Shown here in pieces: positions 1 through 11,988 of a stretch of 64,000 nucleotides of DNA; position 1 is the first letter of the stretch, and every line of letters starts with the position of its first letter. This stretch comes from Acanthacorydalis orientalis. Its lineage: Eukaryota; Arthropoda; Insecta; Megaloptera; Corydalidae. The notes beneath the pieces are model-generated. The model searched no databases and was not told the DNA's origin. It saw only the letters and a program-made list of their open reading frames with translations. The translations under genes were made by a program, and so were the position numbers. Location of the stretch: the NCBI GenBank assembly GCA_034766995.1, contig CM068317.1, forward strand, positions 49,624,425-49,688,424, given 5' to 3'.

Positions 1-240
1 AACTGCTGCTGAGTTTAAACATACAAGCTTGGAGATTACCACCCAAAAGTGCAACGATACGAGAAATCATCAATAAGAAGATCACTATGTCTCGATGTCT
101 GAAATTGCTAATGGTTTAAACATATCAGACGAATGGAAATTTCATATCTTTATCAAAAATTAGACATGAAGTAGCTATCGGTAAGATGGATACAGAGATT
201 TCTGTATCTACACGAGTGTTTTTTCTATGGTTAAAATTGC

Positions 241-505
241 TGAATTGATATACAATTTGCTGTCCTATCCATTGTATTCACCTGATTTAATTTTGTTTGA
301 CTTCCATCTATTCCCAAAATTTCGAAAACATCCTTGATGGCACGCGAATTTCTTCAAACGATGAGCTGAAAGCGGCAGTATAACAATTTCGAAGATATTG
401 AGGAATCTAACTCCCGAGAAAGGATAGAATCACCGGAGTATTCGACACACAAATTGTGTGGAATTTCAGGAGGAGTGTGTTGAAAAAAAATATAATTCCA
501 AGAAG
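241..505 (+). pseudogene. mariner transposase C-terminal relic (copy 1)
   Basis: A degraded end of a mariner transposase, the DDE/D enzyme that cuts and pastes its own element. Near 265-325 one frame reads YPLYSPDLILFDFHLFPKF. This is the block around the third catalytic aspartate (Y-S-P-D-L, then D-F-H-L-F). Stops and frameshifts follow. The lysine-rich stretch (agctgaaagcggcagta) and the closing GG.C.EKK-like segment near 470-490 fit the family C-terminus. The HTH domain and the first two catalytic aspartates are not seen; the 240 bases upstream give no clear match. A second copy of the same C-terminal part lies at 763-945 in the same orientation. It cannot be functional. The mariner assignment is firm; the subfamily is not. 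Confidence 0.75.
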
Positions 506-762
506 ATGGATATCGGTTTGTGTGCTGGATTCATTTTTATAGTAGAAAATGATTAAGTTAATTAACTATCAATCAGTTTTAATAAACTAGCGTTTTCACT
601 ATTTCGTATCTTGAAAAAAATATAATATGATATTTTTCAGATGATTTTCAAATATTAGATGCGTTACCTTATATAATTCAAAAGTGTAAATTTAGAAGAA
701 AATCACTATCAAACTATTTTTTATATATTTTCACAGTACTCACATGATTCAACATAGTTTTA

Positions 763-945
763 CTTCCATGTATTCTCAAAAATCAAACAGATTTTCTTGA
801 AATGGTAAGCTGAAAGCGGTAAGAGGCAGCTGTTACGAAGTCGTTGGGGAAATGAACTTCTAAAACGAGATAAAGGAACTGGAGTATCGTTGGACAAAGT
901 GTGTTGAACTTCAGGGTGGTTGTATTGAAAAATTAGTAGAGTAAT
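763..945 (+). pseudogene. mariner transposase C-terminal relic (copy 2)
   Basis: A second truncated mariner C-terminus, about 500 bp after copy 1 and in the same orientation. The frame reading KELEYRWTKCVELQGGCIEK, near 870-940, matches the conserved end of mariner transposases (W.KC...GG..EK). It shares with copy 1 the words cttccat.tattc, agctgaaagcggnaag and gaacttcaggnggt, so both derive from one family. Neither the YSPDL block nor any terminal inverted repeat is visible. The pair could be one element duplicated with a spacer, or two separate insertions. Confidence 0.7.
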
Positions 946-2020
946 TCTGAAAAGATAGGTACATTCTTCGAATATCATTTCAGATTGTCTCCGTGTACAA
1001 GTGCCCTCTTGTTTAGCTTGTTTCCCTCTCGTCGATTTATGCGCGCAAATCCCCGTGTTTGAATCATTACATATCATTGTGTCCGACCGTATCTCGTTTA
1101 CAAAATAAAAAGATAAACAGTCGCTAATAAACGAAATTGAAAAATAAATCCGTCGCTCGCATCGAGCGATACACACAAACCTCTCTCTCTCTCTCTCTGT
1201 TCCTCCTCGCGAGCCGTACGGTTCGTTCATCCTCCGCAACGTTCTCGACTGCTTATTATGCGCCGTATCAGTCAGCGCTCGTGGAAGATATGACGCACTG
1301 AAGTGGTGCCTCTCGGCTCCGCCGTCTTAACGGCTCGCAGAACTAAACTGCGGCGAAAAACTTCACCTCTTGTTTACGAGCGATACGTAACGATCGTTAA
1401 AAAGAACAATCCGCGGAAACAGGAAACGCGTAGAGAAAAATGTACGAGTGGTCTCGAGACATCACGGGTCACGGCAACGCGCGCGCACGTGAGGGGGTGG
1501 CCGCGCGTGGGCGGGCGGGAAAAAAACCTGTACGGACGCTGAATTGCGAATACCACTCTCGGTAATTCGGACGGACGTGTGTGTGTGTCGTTCGGGTGTG
1601 CTTTCGTACCTTCACTCGGACGTGGTGATGTGTCCTGCAAAAAAATGTCTGTTTTCTGCTCGGTTTTATTTTCAGGACAATATCCGAAATTAAAACAGTC
1701 GTAATGAAACCTAAAACTTTAATCTCAAGTGACATAAAAACAAGATGCTACCCATATTTAAAGATCTCCCGTTCGAGAAGTAAAAGTACAGCCAGCATGT
1801 TCATAACAGTGAGCAGAAAGAGTCGTCCGAGATCGGTTTAACAAACATGACAGTTGTGATACTCATCTAAATTATATTCAAAAATATTCTCTCTTTTATA
1901 GCCGGATCAGCCGGAAATATTTTCATCAAAAAATGTCAATAAGTCACTATTGATCATTTGTTTGCTTGTGTTTTCTAAGTGATTCCGTGATCTTAAAAGT
2001 ACTCAGCTGTACAAAATTTT
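946..2020. other. no gene seen; CpG-containing patch and CT microsatellite
   Basis: No supported gene. A (CT)n run lies at about 1181-1199. The stretch 1240-1640 is richer in G, C and CpG than its surroundings, but its short frames show no recognisable domain and overlap one another on both strands. From 1650 to 2020 the sequence is plain AT-rich DNA. Confidence 0.5.
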
Positions 2021-2021
2021 T

Positions 2022-2337
2022 TATCAATCTTATCGTTCTGAAGATGACACCATCCCCATCGAAATGCATTGAAGCAACGATAGAAAATTTATAAAAAGTA
2101 TTAATAATTATTAATTATAAATTCTTAAACAAGATATTTCTCGATCGTATCGCTCCGAAGATGACACCATTCCCATCGAAATATACTGAAGCAACAATCG
2201 GAAATGAATAAAAAATATTAATTATTAATTGAAAATTATTAAACAAGATTTTTCCCAATCTTATCGTTCTGAATATGATACCATCCCCATCGAAATGCAT
2301 TCAAGCAACAATAGAAAATTTATAAAAATTATTTATT
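2022..2337 (-). repeat. three tandem units of a dispersed repeat (about 116 bp each)
   Basis: Three consecutive units start with atcgttctgaagatgacacc at about 2032, its variant at 2149, and another at 2263, giving periods of 117 and 114 bp. Each unit contains ccatccccatcgaaat, then gaagcaac.at, then an AT-rich tail ending aaacaaga. The same motif occurs as single copies elsewhere in the window (for example 31788, 36231, 44315 on the opposite strand). It is therefore a local expansion of a dispersed family. The open frames on the minus strand come only from the repeat. Confidence 0.85.
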
Positions 2338-2463
2338 GGATATTTTCGATTGAAACATTTGATACAGTATGTGGGAAGAAAAAAATTCGTTTGTGAAATT
2401 GAATTCAGCCGCAGTATCAGAAATATTATTGAGATTTCTGTACAGATCAATGTCTGTAGTTTG

Positions 2464-3016
2464 TTAGGTGAAAAAAAACTTTTTTTTGGAAAAAAAACAA
2501 CAGTACTTCACTATGATTTATATACGTTCTTCTCAGCTAGAAATTTTAAGTGGTCCAGAACTGTTGGATGACTAATATCTAACTTTTGTGCAAGCTCTCG
2601 ATTTGTTTTGCATGGTTTTGATTCAACCAGTGCATTCAATCGGTCATTATTGACTGAAGAAGGACGCCCGTGACTTTTTCATCTTTCTTCTAGGCCCTCG
2701 TCCCCAGCACGAAATTTTTGGGATCACCCTAGTACCGACATCAAAATCATCGTTTAGATCACAAGCAGTTTCTGATGCTTTACCACCAGTTCTGAACTCA
2801 TACAAACAAATACTGTTATTCGCTTCTTTTCCATCTTTCATTCAGCAGCCTTATTCGAAGTAAAATTAATAATAGAACCAAAGTCGATGATACCAAAATG
2901 CAAACAGAAGAATTGCACTTTAAAATGACATTAACATGAATACGATGAAATGGCGCCACGATTGAAAAAAAGTTGAGGTTACACAATTCAGCAAACCAAT
3001 TTTCTTACCCACCTAA
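2464..3016 (-). mobile_element. mariner (irritans-like) internal-deletion derivative
   Basis: Read on the minus strand, the 5' end is at 3016, starting TTAGGTGGGTAAGAAAATTG with TA outside it at 3017-3018. A leader of about 175 bp leads to the transposase start at 2841. The leader matches those of the copies at 21840-22079 and 27469-27945. The likely 3' end is at 2464, where the plus strand reads ttaggtgaaaaaaaac. That gives 553 bp, against about 1.3 kb for a full element. The outer dinucleotide at the 3' end is TG, not TA, so that boundary is less sure. It is a short, non-autonomous, decayed copy. Confidence 0.7.
2500..2841 (-). pseudogene. mariner transposase N-terminal half, frameshifted
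   Basis: Starts at an ATG at 2841. The first helix-turn-helix region reads SICLYEFRTGGKASETA, as in the I.LYEF..G..A.ETA block of irritans-type mariners. A frameshift occurs near the RWFQKFR.GDE segment. The next frame, around 2500-2660, reads GRPSSVNNDRLNALVESKP and then NRELAQKLDISHPTVLDHLK. These are the GRPS linker and the second HTH (REL...L..S..TV..HL). After FLAEKN the homology stops, so the whole DDD catalytic domain is missing. DNA binding might once have been encoded, but the frameshift rules out a working protein. Confidence 0.85.
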
Positions 3017-3599
3017 TAATTCTATCATTTCCGAACAACGAATTCACCCGTCCAGCCAAAAAAAGGACGATCGTACGCAACAGGTAATCGAATAAATGAA
3101 TAAACACAATGATTTCGAGGCGTGCCTCGAACAGAGAGACCATCGATCGATCCATCAACATCTGCATGAAAATAAACGCGCGTACGAATGCGCGTCCGTA
3201 CGTGCTCCGCCACATAAAAGGATCGAATCGGTTACCCGCCGCATCCCGTTTTATTGAATTTGTTTAGTTCTAACGTACAGCGTACGTGAGTGCGTTGTTA
3301 AGGAAGACAGTGATTGACAGATTGTCTCGTGAAGTGTTCACCGGTCTCACGACACGAAAAAGTTGCAATTGATTTTGTTCCTGTCGTTCGGCGTCTGTCG
3401 CAGACGCTGAAAAATAACGACGGGGCGTGTTTCTCTTTTTTTTAATTCAATATCCGCGTGCGACGGACAACGAGTGCAGTGTCTGTGATTGATCGTGACC
3501 ATTTCGGAATCAATTCTATTTATATGTAACGTTTAACTTCAGCGCGCACACACACACACACACACATAAAAAGTTAATTACAAAACGCTGCCGGGCTTT
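3017..3599. other. no gene seen; (CA)n microsatellite
   Basis: A (CA)n tract lies at 3546-3566. The rest is mixed-composition DNA with several CpG-bearing words. Overlapping minus-strand frames around 2988-3215 have no recognisable domain. Confidence 0.5.
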
Positions 3600-4043
3600 C
3601 AGACACAAGAAATACATAAAAATACAGGATGCGGCAAGAAAACCGCCCAGATTTTAGAGGCACGGTAAATGCTATCAAAATTTATATTCTTAAATTTCTG
3701 AACATCCATCATTTTATACGGATGGAACTTAAGATCGGCGTGTAAAATTCCTCTGACAGTTCGAACAGACAACCCCAAAGAAGTAGAATGTTTATAGGCT
3801 GAACGTTTAGATGATTGCGGAGTGAACTGTCTCATAGATATTCTCCTAAATCCGAACGCTCCGTGGTCCTCCAGGTGGGTTTCGTTTTAATGTTGAACAT
3901 GTGGCCTTAAAATTTTCAACAATAGCAGTATGTTTTGCTGGTCCAGAATAGCAGCATTTCGATTGCGAAGTGGATTCTAAAAGCTGTCTACGCGGAGACC
4001 ACAGATTCATTGTTTCAGATAAATGATTCAATAACGAACGCAC
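3600..4043 (-). pseudogene. Tc1/IS630-type transposase relic (DUF4817-like HTH)
   Basis: Read on the minus strand from about 4043, this is the N-terminal DNA-binding part of an IS630/Tc1-superfamily transposase of the kind common in insect genomes. Successive frames give FRIHFAIEM, ENFKATCSTLKRNPPGGPR, a stop where RTPENI is expected, then KRSAYKHSTSLGLSVRTV and ILHADLKFHPYKMM. These correspond to the first HTH, the PPG.RT.EN linker and the second HTH with its R.ILH.DL..HPYK motif. At least two frameshifts are needed, and part of the first HTH is lost. No DDE catalytic motif follows; homology fades below 3680. The terminal repeats were not found. Related relics lie at 9240, 18013 and 48205. 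Confidence 0.8.
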
Positions 4044-7000
4044 GCCCGTCTAAGCCATGATGGCAACTGAAAACAGTGAAGCAGATGGTATCGGAAGACC
4101 TCACCACGCCTCGTCCCCCACTTCACTAGCGCCGAACCGATGGCCGAACGAAATTCGGGAGGTTTTTTTTGTGCCGCATCCTGTACAAACATGCCTTGTA
4201 CAATTATTTAATGAGATTGCCGGCGACTCTCCGTTAAATAAAAATAAACAGAATCGAGGGAAAAGCGAGCCGGCCGTGAAAGTCGATAATTAAATATTTG
4301 CGGTCCCGACGTATAGGATGACAAAGTTTTCTGTACGTTCATTAAGTCCTTTCAGATGCCGCACAGAGCTTTTTCCGTCTACACGCGTCATTAACGAAAG
4401 GATGGCCACAACAACGCCCTCGCTCTCTCCGTGATAATGATACGCGCACACAATGACACCCGACACTAATTGTCTCTCTTTTCAATCTTGCGATACGAAC
4501 GCGTCGCCCTTTTTCATCGCCGGTACACGAACGTGCGTGCGTGTCGCGCTTTCAAAAAAGTATGACACTAGTTTACGTCCTGTTTTAGATACAACACCCA
4601 TCGGGATAACTTTACTAAAACGGATTTGATATCTGTGCGAAAGAGCGTAGTGGATGACAGGTCCGTGATGTACGGAGCGCTTCGACTGAAATCACGGTCT
4701 CTTCAATTATCCGTTTTATGTTTTACATAAAACGGTTTTATTACTTTAGTTTCTTCTCCGTGCACATGCGAAACTTCTAGATTCGTTCGTACGGACGAGA
4801 TAAGTTGATAAAATACGGCAGAGTGACGCAGCGGTGGATCGATACAAACTGGTAAATCCGTGCGGACGATTTCTTTCTGTTTTCATCCGCTAATTAATTT
4901 TTAATTCGTCACACGAACAACCGTCTTCTGATTGAAAATGTTTATAGATTATACCAGGCGTTCCTTGTGTGTATTTCGGGAGATATTCCAACATCCTCAA
5001 CGCTCAGATAAAGAAAAATTAAACTTTTCACTACTCTGTGAATACTGGTGTTCGCATATTCAGTTAATTAACATTTTTTTGCTTTGTGGGAGGAATAAAA
5101 AAAGATTTATGATAGTGAATAATGAATAATAATCTATAAAAATTTCTAATCAGAAATGAGAATAAAAACGTCCAGAAATATTTCTAAGAATCGAAAAAGA
5201 GAATGATGAAGTCCATTAAAGTCTATGAGAATCATTTTGAAGAGGATAATTTTTAAATCTTGGAATTTGGTTCTTGGAATTACTGTATTTTGAGGAAATG
5301 TATTATCACAGTCCCTATTCCAAGCAAAGAAAGTAAATCCGTTATTTTTTATAAAACATATTTATGTATCGAACAACTGGCTAAAATATGTCAGTATCGC
5401 AAGTTATAAAAAAAATGTAATCACATGATAATTCGAGGTTAAAAATAGCGTGATTCGTCCATAAATCGAACAAACTTGTAAGCGTTATAAATACCGTACA
5501 CAAATATTTTTAAACTCCCTCCTCCCCGAGAGGCATCATCCCCCGTCGACACATGTCTATTTATAAGTAAACGTATCGATCAAATTCGTTTCAGCGCGGC
5601 GTCAGCGCTCGGGGCTCGAACATGCGATAGTTACAACAGTGTCAATCTTAATTAAATATAATTTCAATCTCCATCCAACCATTAATTCAATATCGTTGTA
5701 TTAGGTTCTCGTGACTGGAACGATGCCCTGCTCGAATGGAATCCTTAAAGATAAGACTCTGTAAACGAACACATTTTTAATTTCGATTTTTTTTTCTTTT
5801 TTGCGGTTTAGTTCCGAGTAAAACATTTGAAGGTTTATTTTACGATTGAAACATCTTAACGGTTTTTATTATTTATGTTTGTTTTTTTGTTATTTATATC
5901 AAGCCGATTCCTACTGAAAATGAGAGCTGAGTGTGTGATATTTCCAGCGGTAAAAATTAGATCGGCACATTTGTTACTGTCGCCATATAAAATTGCATCG
6001 ATATGACATCTATTTGAAACCCGTCGAAACTTTTGCGCCCGTCGAATATTTAATATCAAAATTATATCCTGGATAAATACACTGAACAGACAGCGCAGCC
6101 ACAGTCGTCGCAATAACTTAATTTCCGCAGCTGAACTAACAGACTGAGTACCGGGTAGAACTGAACATGCGAACGGTGTCTAAATTAAGACAGTAATAGT
6201 TTCAGTTTGTTCTACATACGAGCAATGAAACAAATACAACAATGACGCTCTTGAAGCAGTGTTGATGCGCGCTGCCAGCGACGACCGTCACCGTCTTCGG
6301 CGTCGTCGCTATAGCAACACTAACAGCTTTGTCATGTAAAAGATCAAAACGTGGAACGTACGGTGAATAAACGGCGTCGCGACGGACCTCGAAATGTGCA
6401 TATCTGAAGTGACGGCGGAACTGTCACCGCAGCATGTTCGAAATATTATTTATTTTTATCGTTCCGAGGAACGCGAACGACGATCGGCGAAGATTGTGTC
6501 GACTCGGAGGTTTGTTCGTGCCCGAAATAAAAGACGAGCAGTGTGCTCGAAACATTTGTTCGTCCCGACTGGAAAGGATTTCCACATAAACTGGATTTCG
6601 AAACTTAAATCCTCTTGAATGTTTCAGTGTTCGCGAATCGGAAATTTCATACTAATATGAAAGGATCGATGAACATGTCAGGTTTTAAAACATTAAACAA
6701 TTCTATTCTGTAAAAGATACAAAAAACTATAAAACTTCTAAGTTGATAAAACAGGCAATGTGAGATTTCTTCATCCGGGACTTTAACGTTTGATCTTTCA
6801 ATTAATTGCCATTTTTTTCAGTAATGCAAAAAAGTACAGAAACTTCATTTTCACAGAAGAATTTATTTCTCACCGCACAAAATCAATTCTGATCAAACAT
6901 GTTTAATAAACGATTATTGGCGATTTTTGATTGTATCTTACGCTCATTTTGAACGAAATTCCTGCATCCCCAGAACTGTATCGTTTCCAAAAACGGAGAA

Positions 7001-9239
7001 GTCGTTTGGCCAGTAAGAATTCCATACTTGTAAACGTGTGATTCTTTTTTATTTCAGGGATATCTAAAGAGCACGGATGTATATTCTCGTATATCGATCA
7101 TCCACACACTATATTTTAATGTAAATGAAAAATCCAAGAATCTAATGATCATTGATCATTTTTAAATCCAAAAAATCATCCATGGTTTCTCTATCGACCA
7201 AAACATTAATCTGTGAAAGTGAATTGTGCCCTAACTCTATAAAAATGTTGAAATTATTGTCTTGAATTCGTCTCTGTTTCTCAAGAAAAATAAACTGTGA
7301 TCAATCTTTCTTTCAATACTAGTTCAGTAATTTCAGTTTGTGTTTTGAGTCGATTCGGCTTAAGTATCCGTTTTTTAGTCTTCCATATACTTTAAATATA
7401 ATTATGTACTTTAAAATAGAAAAAATAAGGTTCGAGGAAACAAGCGACGAAAAAATACAATAGGATGTGACACAATATTAGATATAAAAGAATATCATTC
7501 TGAAAATACACCTGTGTACTCTTCTGGATGTAAATTCAATCTTAAGACACATTTAAGAGGTTTGGAGAGGAAATGCTTCAAAGCTTTTGTGTAATACATA
7601 TATATATATATGAGTGTATGTGTATAAACATTTGTGTTTGCATATTTAAGTAGAAAATATGTTGAAAGTCTCGAAACTACAATGTGATATTTGCACGGAG
7701 GATCAGCTGCGCTGCATGCTAAACGTCTCTGAACAAATAAAATCTGTCACGGTCGACGCGGTTTAAATCTGACGGCTGTGTTGAAGCCAGATTAAAATAA
7801 TTCCAAGCTATTTTTTCATTTACACGCAAACTGTTGGTGAGATATGAAAAAAATATAACGAATTCGTCCCGAGTCCATTTCTAAGAACAAAACGTGTCGA
7901 ACTATCGTTTGCTCTTCATGGAAAACAATCACATCGTTCTGCCCCCGATTGATTCCCCCATTACCCTTTTTTTATAAACGTGTAAACATTTCCCAGTTAA
8001 GCTTGTACATTGTTGGTCCAGTATTGGATTCAAGTGAAAACGAACGGAAGCTTCTCCACTCGATGTATATATTATTTGTATCGATTCGTCGGATAATGAG
8101 AAGATGTGTAATCGGCGCACAAAACCATTTAGATGGACTCGGAGGATCGTATTTAAAAATAAACACGCAGTCGACGCGGTGTGATTAATTGGACGTCAGT
8201 CAGTCATCCCTGGAACAGCGTTCGTACATGCTTGTGTGCTGCTTTATTATTAATTATTACTGAGAACTCGTTCATTAAAAAATCAATAACGAACCGGTTT
8301 CAGATTGACTTTCATTCAATGTAATTAAGTGTTCGTAATGGAAGATAGCTCTGTCGATTCACTCTTGTAATTAATTCTTTTTTTTTTGAAACAGACAGTA
8401 GATTGTATAAAAAATATAAAATAATGTCCTTGTATACAAATGTTCAATAATCTATTTGTAATTTGAAAGTAAAACGAATTAAATTTGAATAAAAATTCGA
8501 TACATGACGATAGAACAGAAAATATCTTTTAAAATACCATTCACTCAACTGAACTGTTCGCCTTGTATCGATTTGAAAGCACTATCTGTTGTATTAATCA
8601 CAAATTTTCTCGATTTTTTATTTTATTTTCCTGCTAATAGGATTATTTTCCTTTTTCTATATATTAAAGAATTGTAGAATGTTTCGGTTCGGTTGTGTGA
8701 ACTCGAAGTGTATCAGAAGTAGAAATCCAACATGGATTTTTAGATAAATAGACAATCAATATGCTACTAGAATATATTACACAGGGGTCTATTGAAAAAT
8801 TACACAAATCGCTACGAAAACATCACAAATCTAGAATAATCAGGGCGGAATTCTCAGATGAATTCTCGATCACTCCACAAACCATGATTCTGATTCTTAT
8901 CTTTTTTTATCTGGATGCATTCTTTCCGTATGATCTTCTTAACATCATTATGAAGTATTTTTTCACAGACATAATGACATGAGACATAATGGTAATGCAT
9001 CGTTCGCCGGTTAAGTAATAAATAAAACGTTTAAAAATCCTAGTGAAAATATTTTTTAATATTTTGTAGTGTAGACGATTTACAGCATTGTTGTTTGTAT
9101 GTTCGTAACAAAAATTTTATTTTCATGTTTTAATGTAACAACAGAATCCGATATCCGATTTATCGCCCCCTAGAGTCTGCGCCGGAGGGCAGCATATATA
9201 ATATGTACGCATGTATAATATGCATTCAATTTGTATATC
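4044..9239. other. 5.2 kb with no supported gene
   Basis: I see no gene here. CpG-bearing patches lie at about 4060-4560 and 6230-6560. A short (TA)7 lies at 7598-7611. Around 6800-6870 there is a weak match to the dispersed repeat (gccattttttTCAG then aaagtacagaaact). Short frames such as the one at 6394-6618, on the plus strand, contain no motif I recognise. Confidence 0.45.
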
Positions 9240-9621
9240 GACCTCCAATCGACCTTTTGGGGTTCGTCGGCCACCTATCAACTTTCATCGACCCCATTGG
9301 GAAACTTTGCTCTAATGGTATGACATGTTGCCCTATGTCGATGAAACCATATAAATTGTGGAAATCGAATTCATTCTTGCATCAGAAATGTTGTAATCAG
9401 ACGGAGGGATCCTTTTTACAGCTACCCGAACAAGCGCAATGTTTTCTGGTGTTTTTACTGTTTTTCTAAACCACTGATGTGTCAAATTTAATATGAAACC
9501 AGTTTCCTCAGACTTATGAACGCACAAGTTGATGGAATAAGCGGTCGGTCTCTGCCCACGACGCGTTTTATTATAATGATTGTGCAAGTAGCCTTTCGTA
9601 CAGTTGTAGCAGACTCGCCAT
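9240..9621 (-). pseudogene. IS630/Tc1-type transposase, internally deleted (copy A)
   Basis: Read on the minus strand from an ATG at 9621 (MASLLQLYERL), this is a DUF4817-type transposase relic. After a frameshift it reads RGQRPTAYSINLCVHKSEET and KTVKTPENIALVRVAV, the first HTH and the linker to the second HTH. The sequence then passes within about 50 bp to RFPQFIWFHRHRATCHT, which corresponds to the W/F-F-QQDGATCHT block next to the second catalytic aspartate; the QQDG bases here read HRHR. Most of the second HTH and the first catalytic aspartate region are absent. Copy B at 18013-18340 shares the same joint. This points to an inherited deletion and not to chance decay. No terminal inverted repeat was identified. 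Confidence 0.72.
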
Positions 9622-10139
9622 TTTTTTTATAAAATGATTTCACAGTGAAAGCTCAATGCGTATCGGACCACTGCTCCGTACTTACTAAAATGATCATGAA
9701 TATCTAGCGACGTACCATTTGGTTTTGCTCTCCAGCTCCGACGGCGACAGAACAAACCTGCTTTTAAAATCATCCGCTACACTGGCGCACCCGTTACATA
9801 AAAAGATTGTTTTTGCATTTCGACCGAAATCCATTTTCGTTGGTGTTTCCCTAGACCGAGAACAACACAACTGCGTATCTGTCAACGATCTACTTTCTTA
9901 ATAACGGCGCGGCGACACGGCGTTCAGAAACGGGTCCTGCGAATTTCGTCCGTAGTTTATTTAAAATCTGACGGTGCATGAATGTCGAGAAGAAGGGAAC
10001 ATATATCAAGCGGACCGTTAAACATGTTAGCGAAACCGTTTAATGTACAATACGTTGTCGTCGATAAATCAAAGAATATTAAATAACAAAAAAACGGAAT
10101 GCGCGTGTAAAGATTTACGGTTACATTTTTGATACGAAC

Positions 10140-10165
10140 ATATATATATATATATATACATATAT
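10140..10165. repeat. (TA)n microsatellite
   Basis: About 26 bp of alternating TA, then catatatg. Confidence 0.9.
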
Positions 10166-10406
10166 GAATTATGTGTGTATGTATGCATGTACTTTTTTCC
10201 TCGCGAAAATAATCAAATTAGTGTACATGGTGGAACGAAATTAAGCTCGCAGAGCTATCCTTCAATGTCGAGTTAGACAGTGTCTAGATTATATGAACAA
10301 TGTTTTGTTCAGTCGCGGTCTTGTCACCGGATAACAACCTTAAGTAATTAATAACATTACCTAAATGGTAATATTCAACGTGAATATGTAATGAAATTAC
10401 ACAAGA

Positions 10407-10432
10407 ATATATATATATATATATATATATAT
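10407..10432. repeat. (TA)n microsatellite
   Basis: 26 bp of alternating AT. Confidence 0.9.
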
Positions 10433-10680
10433 TCTTTAAAAATGAACAAGAACAGATTGAAAACAACAGAAAAAAAACCTCAATCATCAATAATAGAACT
10501 TGTTACTCAAATCGACTTTAATATTTTCGATGTTTATATTTCTGTCTACTTATTTGTCAAAAAGTACAATTTTCATTTTGATGGATTGATGAACAGCTTG
10601 AATGACAATGTAGTTTTTAATATTCGGTTCAAATTCGTTTCTACAAATGAACATTCGCTCCTGTTCAAATGTTTAATGGA

Positions 10681-10770
10681 TCAATTCTCTCTGTTTTTTA
10701 TGCAACAGAATCAACATTTCGATGTTAATTCCATCATCTTCAGAGATCTAAACTATAAAAGGATCAAAAT
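10681..10770 (+). repeat. dispersed hairpin repeat, single copy
   Basis: Contains tcaacatttcgatgttaatt and ccatcatcttcagag, the core of the repeat family. A weaker partial copy may lie just upstream at 10500-10620. Confidence 0.55.
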
Positions 10771-11956
10771 AAGTAATAATAATATTTACGAACAGAATTA
10801 TTTCCTGTTCATGAAAGAAATCAATTTAAGTAAACTGAAAATAAACATCAATGTCTATGCATCATAAATAAAATAAAACTGTAAAGAGTTATGACGATTT
10901 CTCCTGCCGTAAAATAATGTCAGCGTCCTTTAAAGACCCTCTCCTCGCCGAACACAATCCTAAGGTCGAAAAGAAAAACCGTTCGCACTGAATTTTAAAT
11001 AGAGTCGAACCGTGAAGGCTGTAAAACAAACAAAGATTGAATCGGCTCAAACGTTCCCATCGATCAATCATTTATTCTGAATGGCATGTACGGCACTACT
11101 TTACAGCAAAGCCATCTAGGGTTTCGGACGTGTACGCGCGTCTCCCTTTTTTAAAAACAACGCGTCGGTCGTGTCCGGACCGAATTTGATTTTCACGGTC
11201 AATTGATTATCGGCCGAACGTGTCGGACCGTTTTAAAACAATTCCGTAAATGCGATAAAGCACATTCCAGTTTCACATTCGAGCCGGACGATCTTGCAAG
11301 TCGAGCCGAACGGCGTTTCGGTATCAGTGCGATTCCTGTTTCAAGAAAATGTGCTTTCGGGTTGTGTTCCCACGACGCGACGGATCGATGGCGCTGTTTT
11401 TTTTTTGTCTAAGCGCTGTTTGTTTTTATCGAATATATCAGTCTATTGAAGTAGGGTTCGGAATACTGAAATATTGAATGTAGCATCATTTTTTATTATG
11501 GTTTTTGATTTCTTAAAATCTCTTCTATTCCTTTCAGATATTTGTAAAGAATGACGATTTATCTACATTTCTTTTACTCTTTATCTCACAATAGAGTTGT
11601 ATGGAAAACCATACCCATATTAACAAATATATTTGTGCGTGTCTGTGTAATTATTTAACGTTTGAGATGCTCTATCGATCATATTCGGTCGCTTAGAACG
11701 ATATCAAACTCCACGAAAACATATTACGTTTAACACGAACATCTGTTGTGTTCCGTGCACGCAGAAGCCTATATTATCAATTAAGCAAGTCTGAAGCTCT
11801 CAATGTATACTAATTAATATGCATAATCTTCTAATACGTGCGCTTACATTTTCAAGCAAGTGAACTTTTGTGACAGACATTTTGAACGTGTGTGCCGTCA
11901 ACTTTGTTCCAACACGCACTCGTCTCAATCTGGAATACTATTTTATATAACTTATC

Positions 11957-11959
<3 letters not shown>

Positions 11960-11985
<26 letters not shown>
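11960..11985. repeat. (TA)n microsatellite
   Basis: 26 bp of alternating TA. Confidence 0.9.

Positions 11986-11988
<3 letters not shown>

Noticed and set aside
760..1239. 159-codon minus-strand open frame
   Set aside because: It runs antisense across the mariner relic at 763-945 and a CT microsatellite; the plus-strand transposase homology explains the sequence better.
10391..10867. 158-codon plus-strand open frame
   Set aside because: It starts in a TA tract, is dominated by N, I, F and K, overlaps dispersed-repeat copies, and has no recognisable domain.
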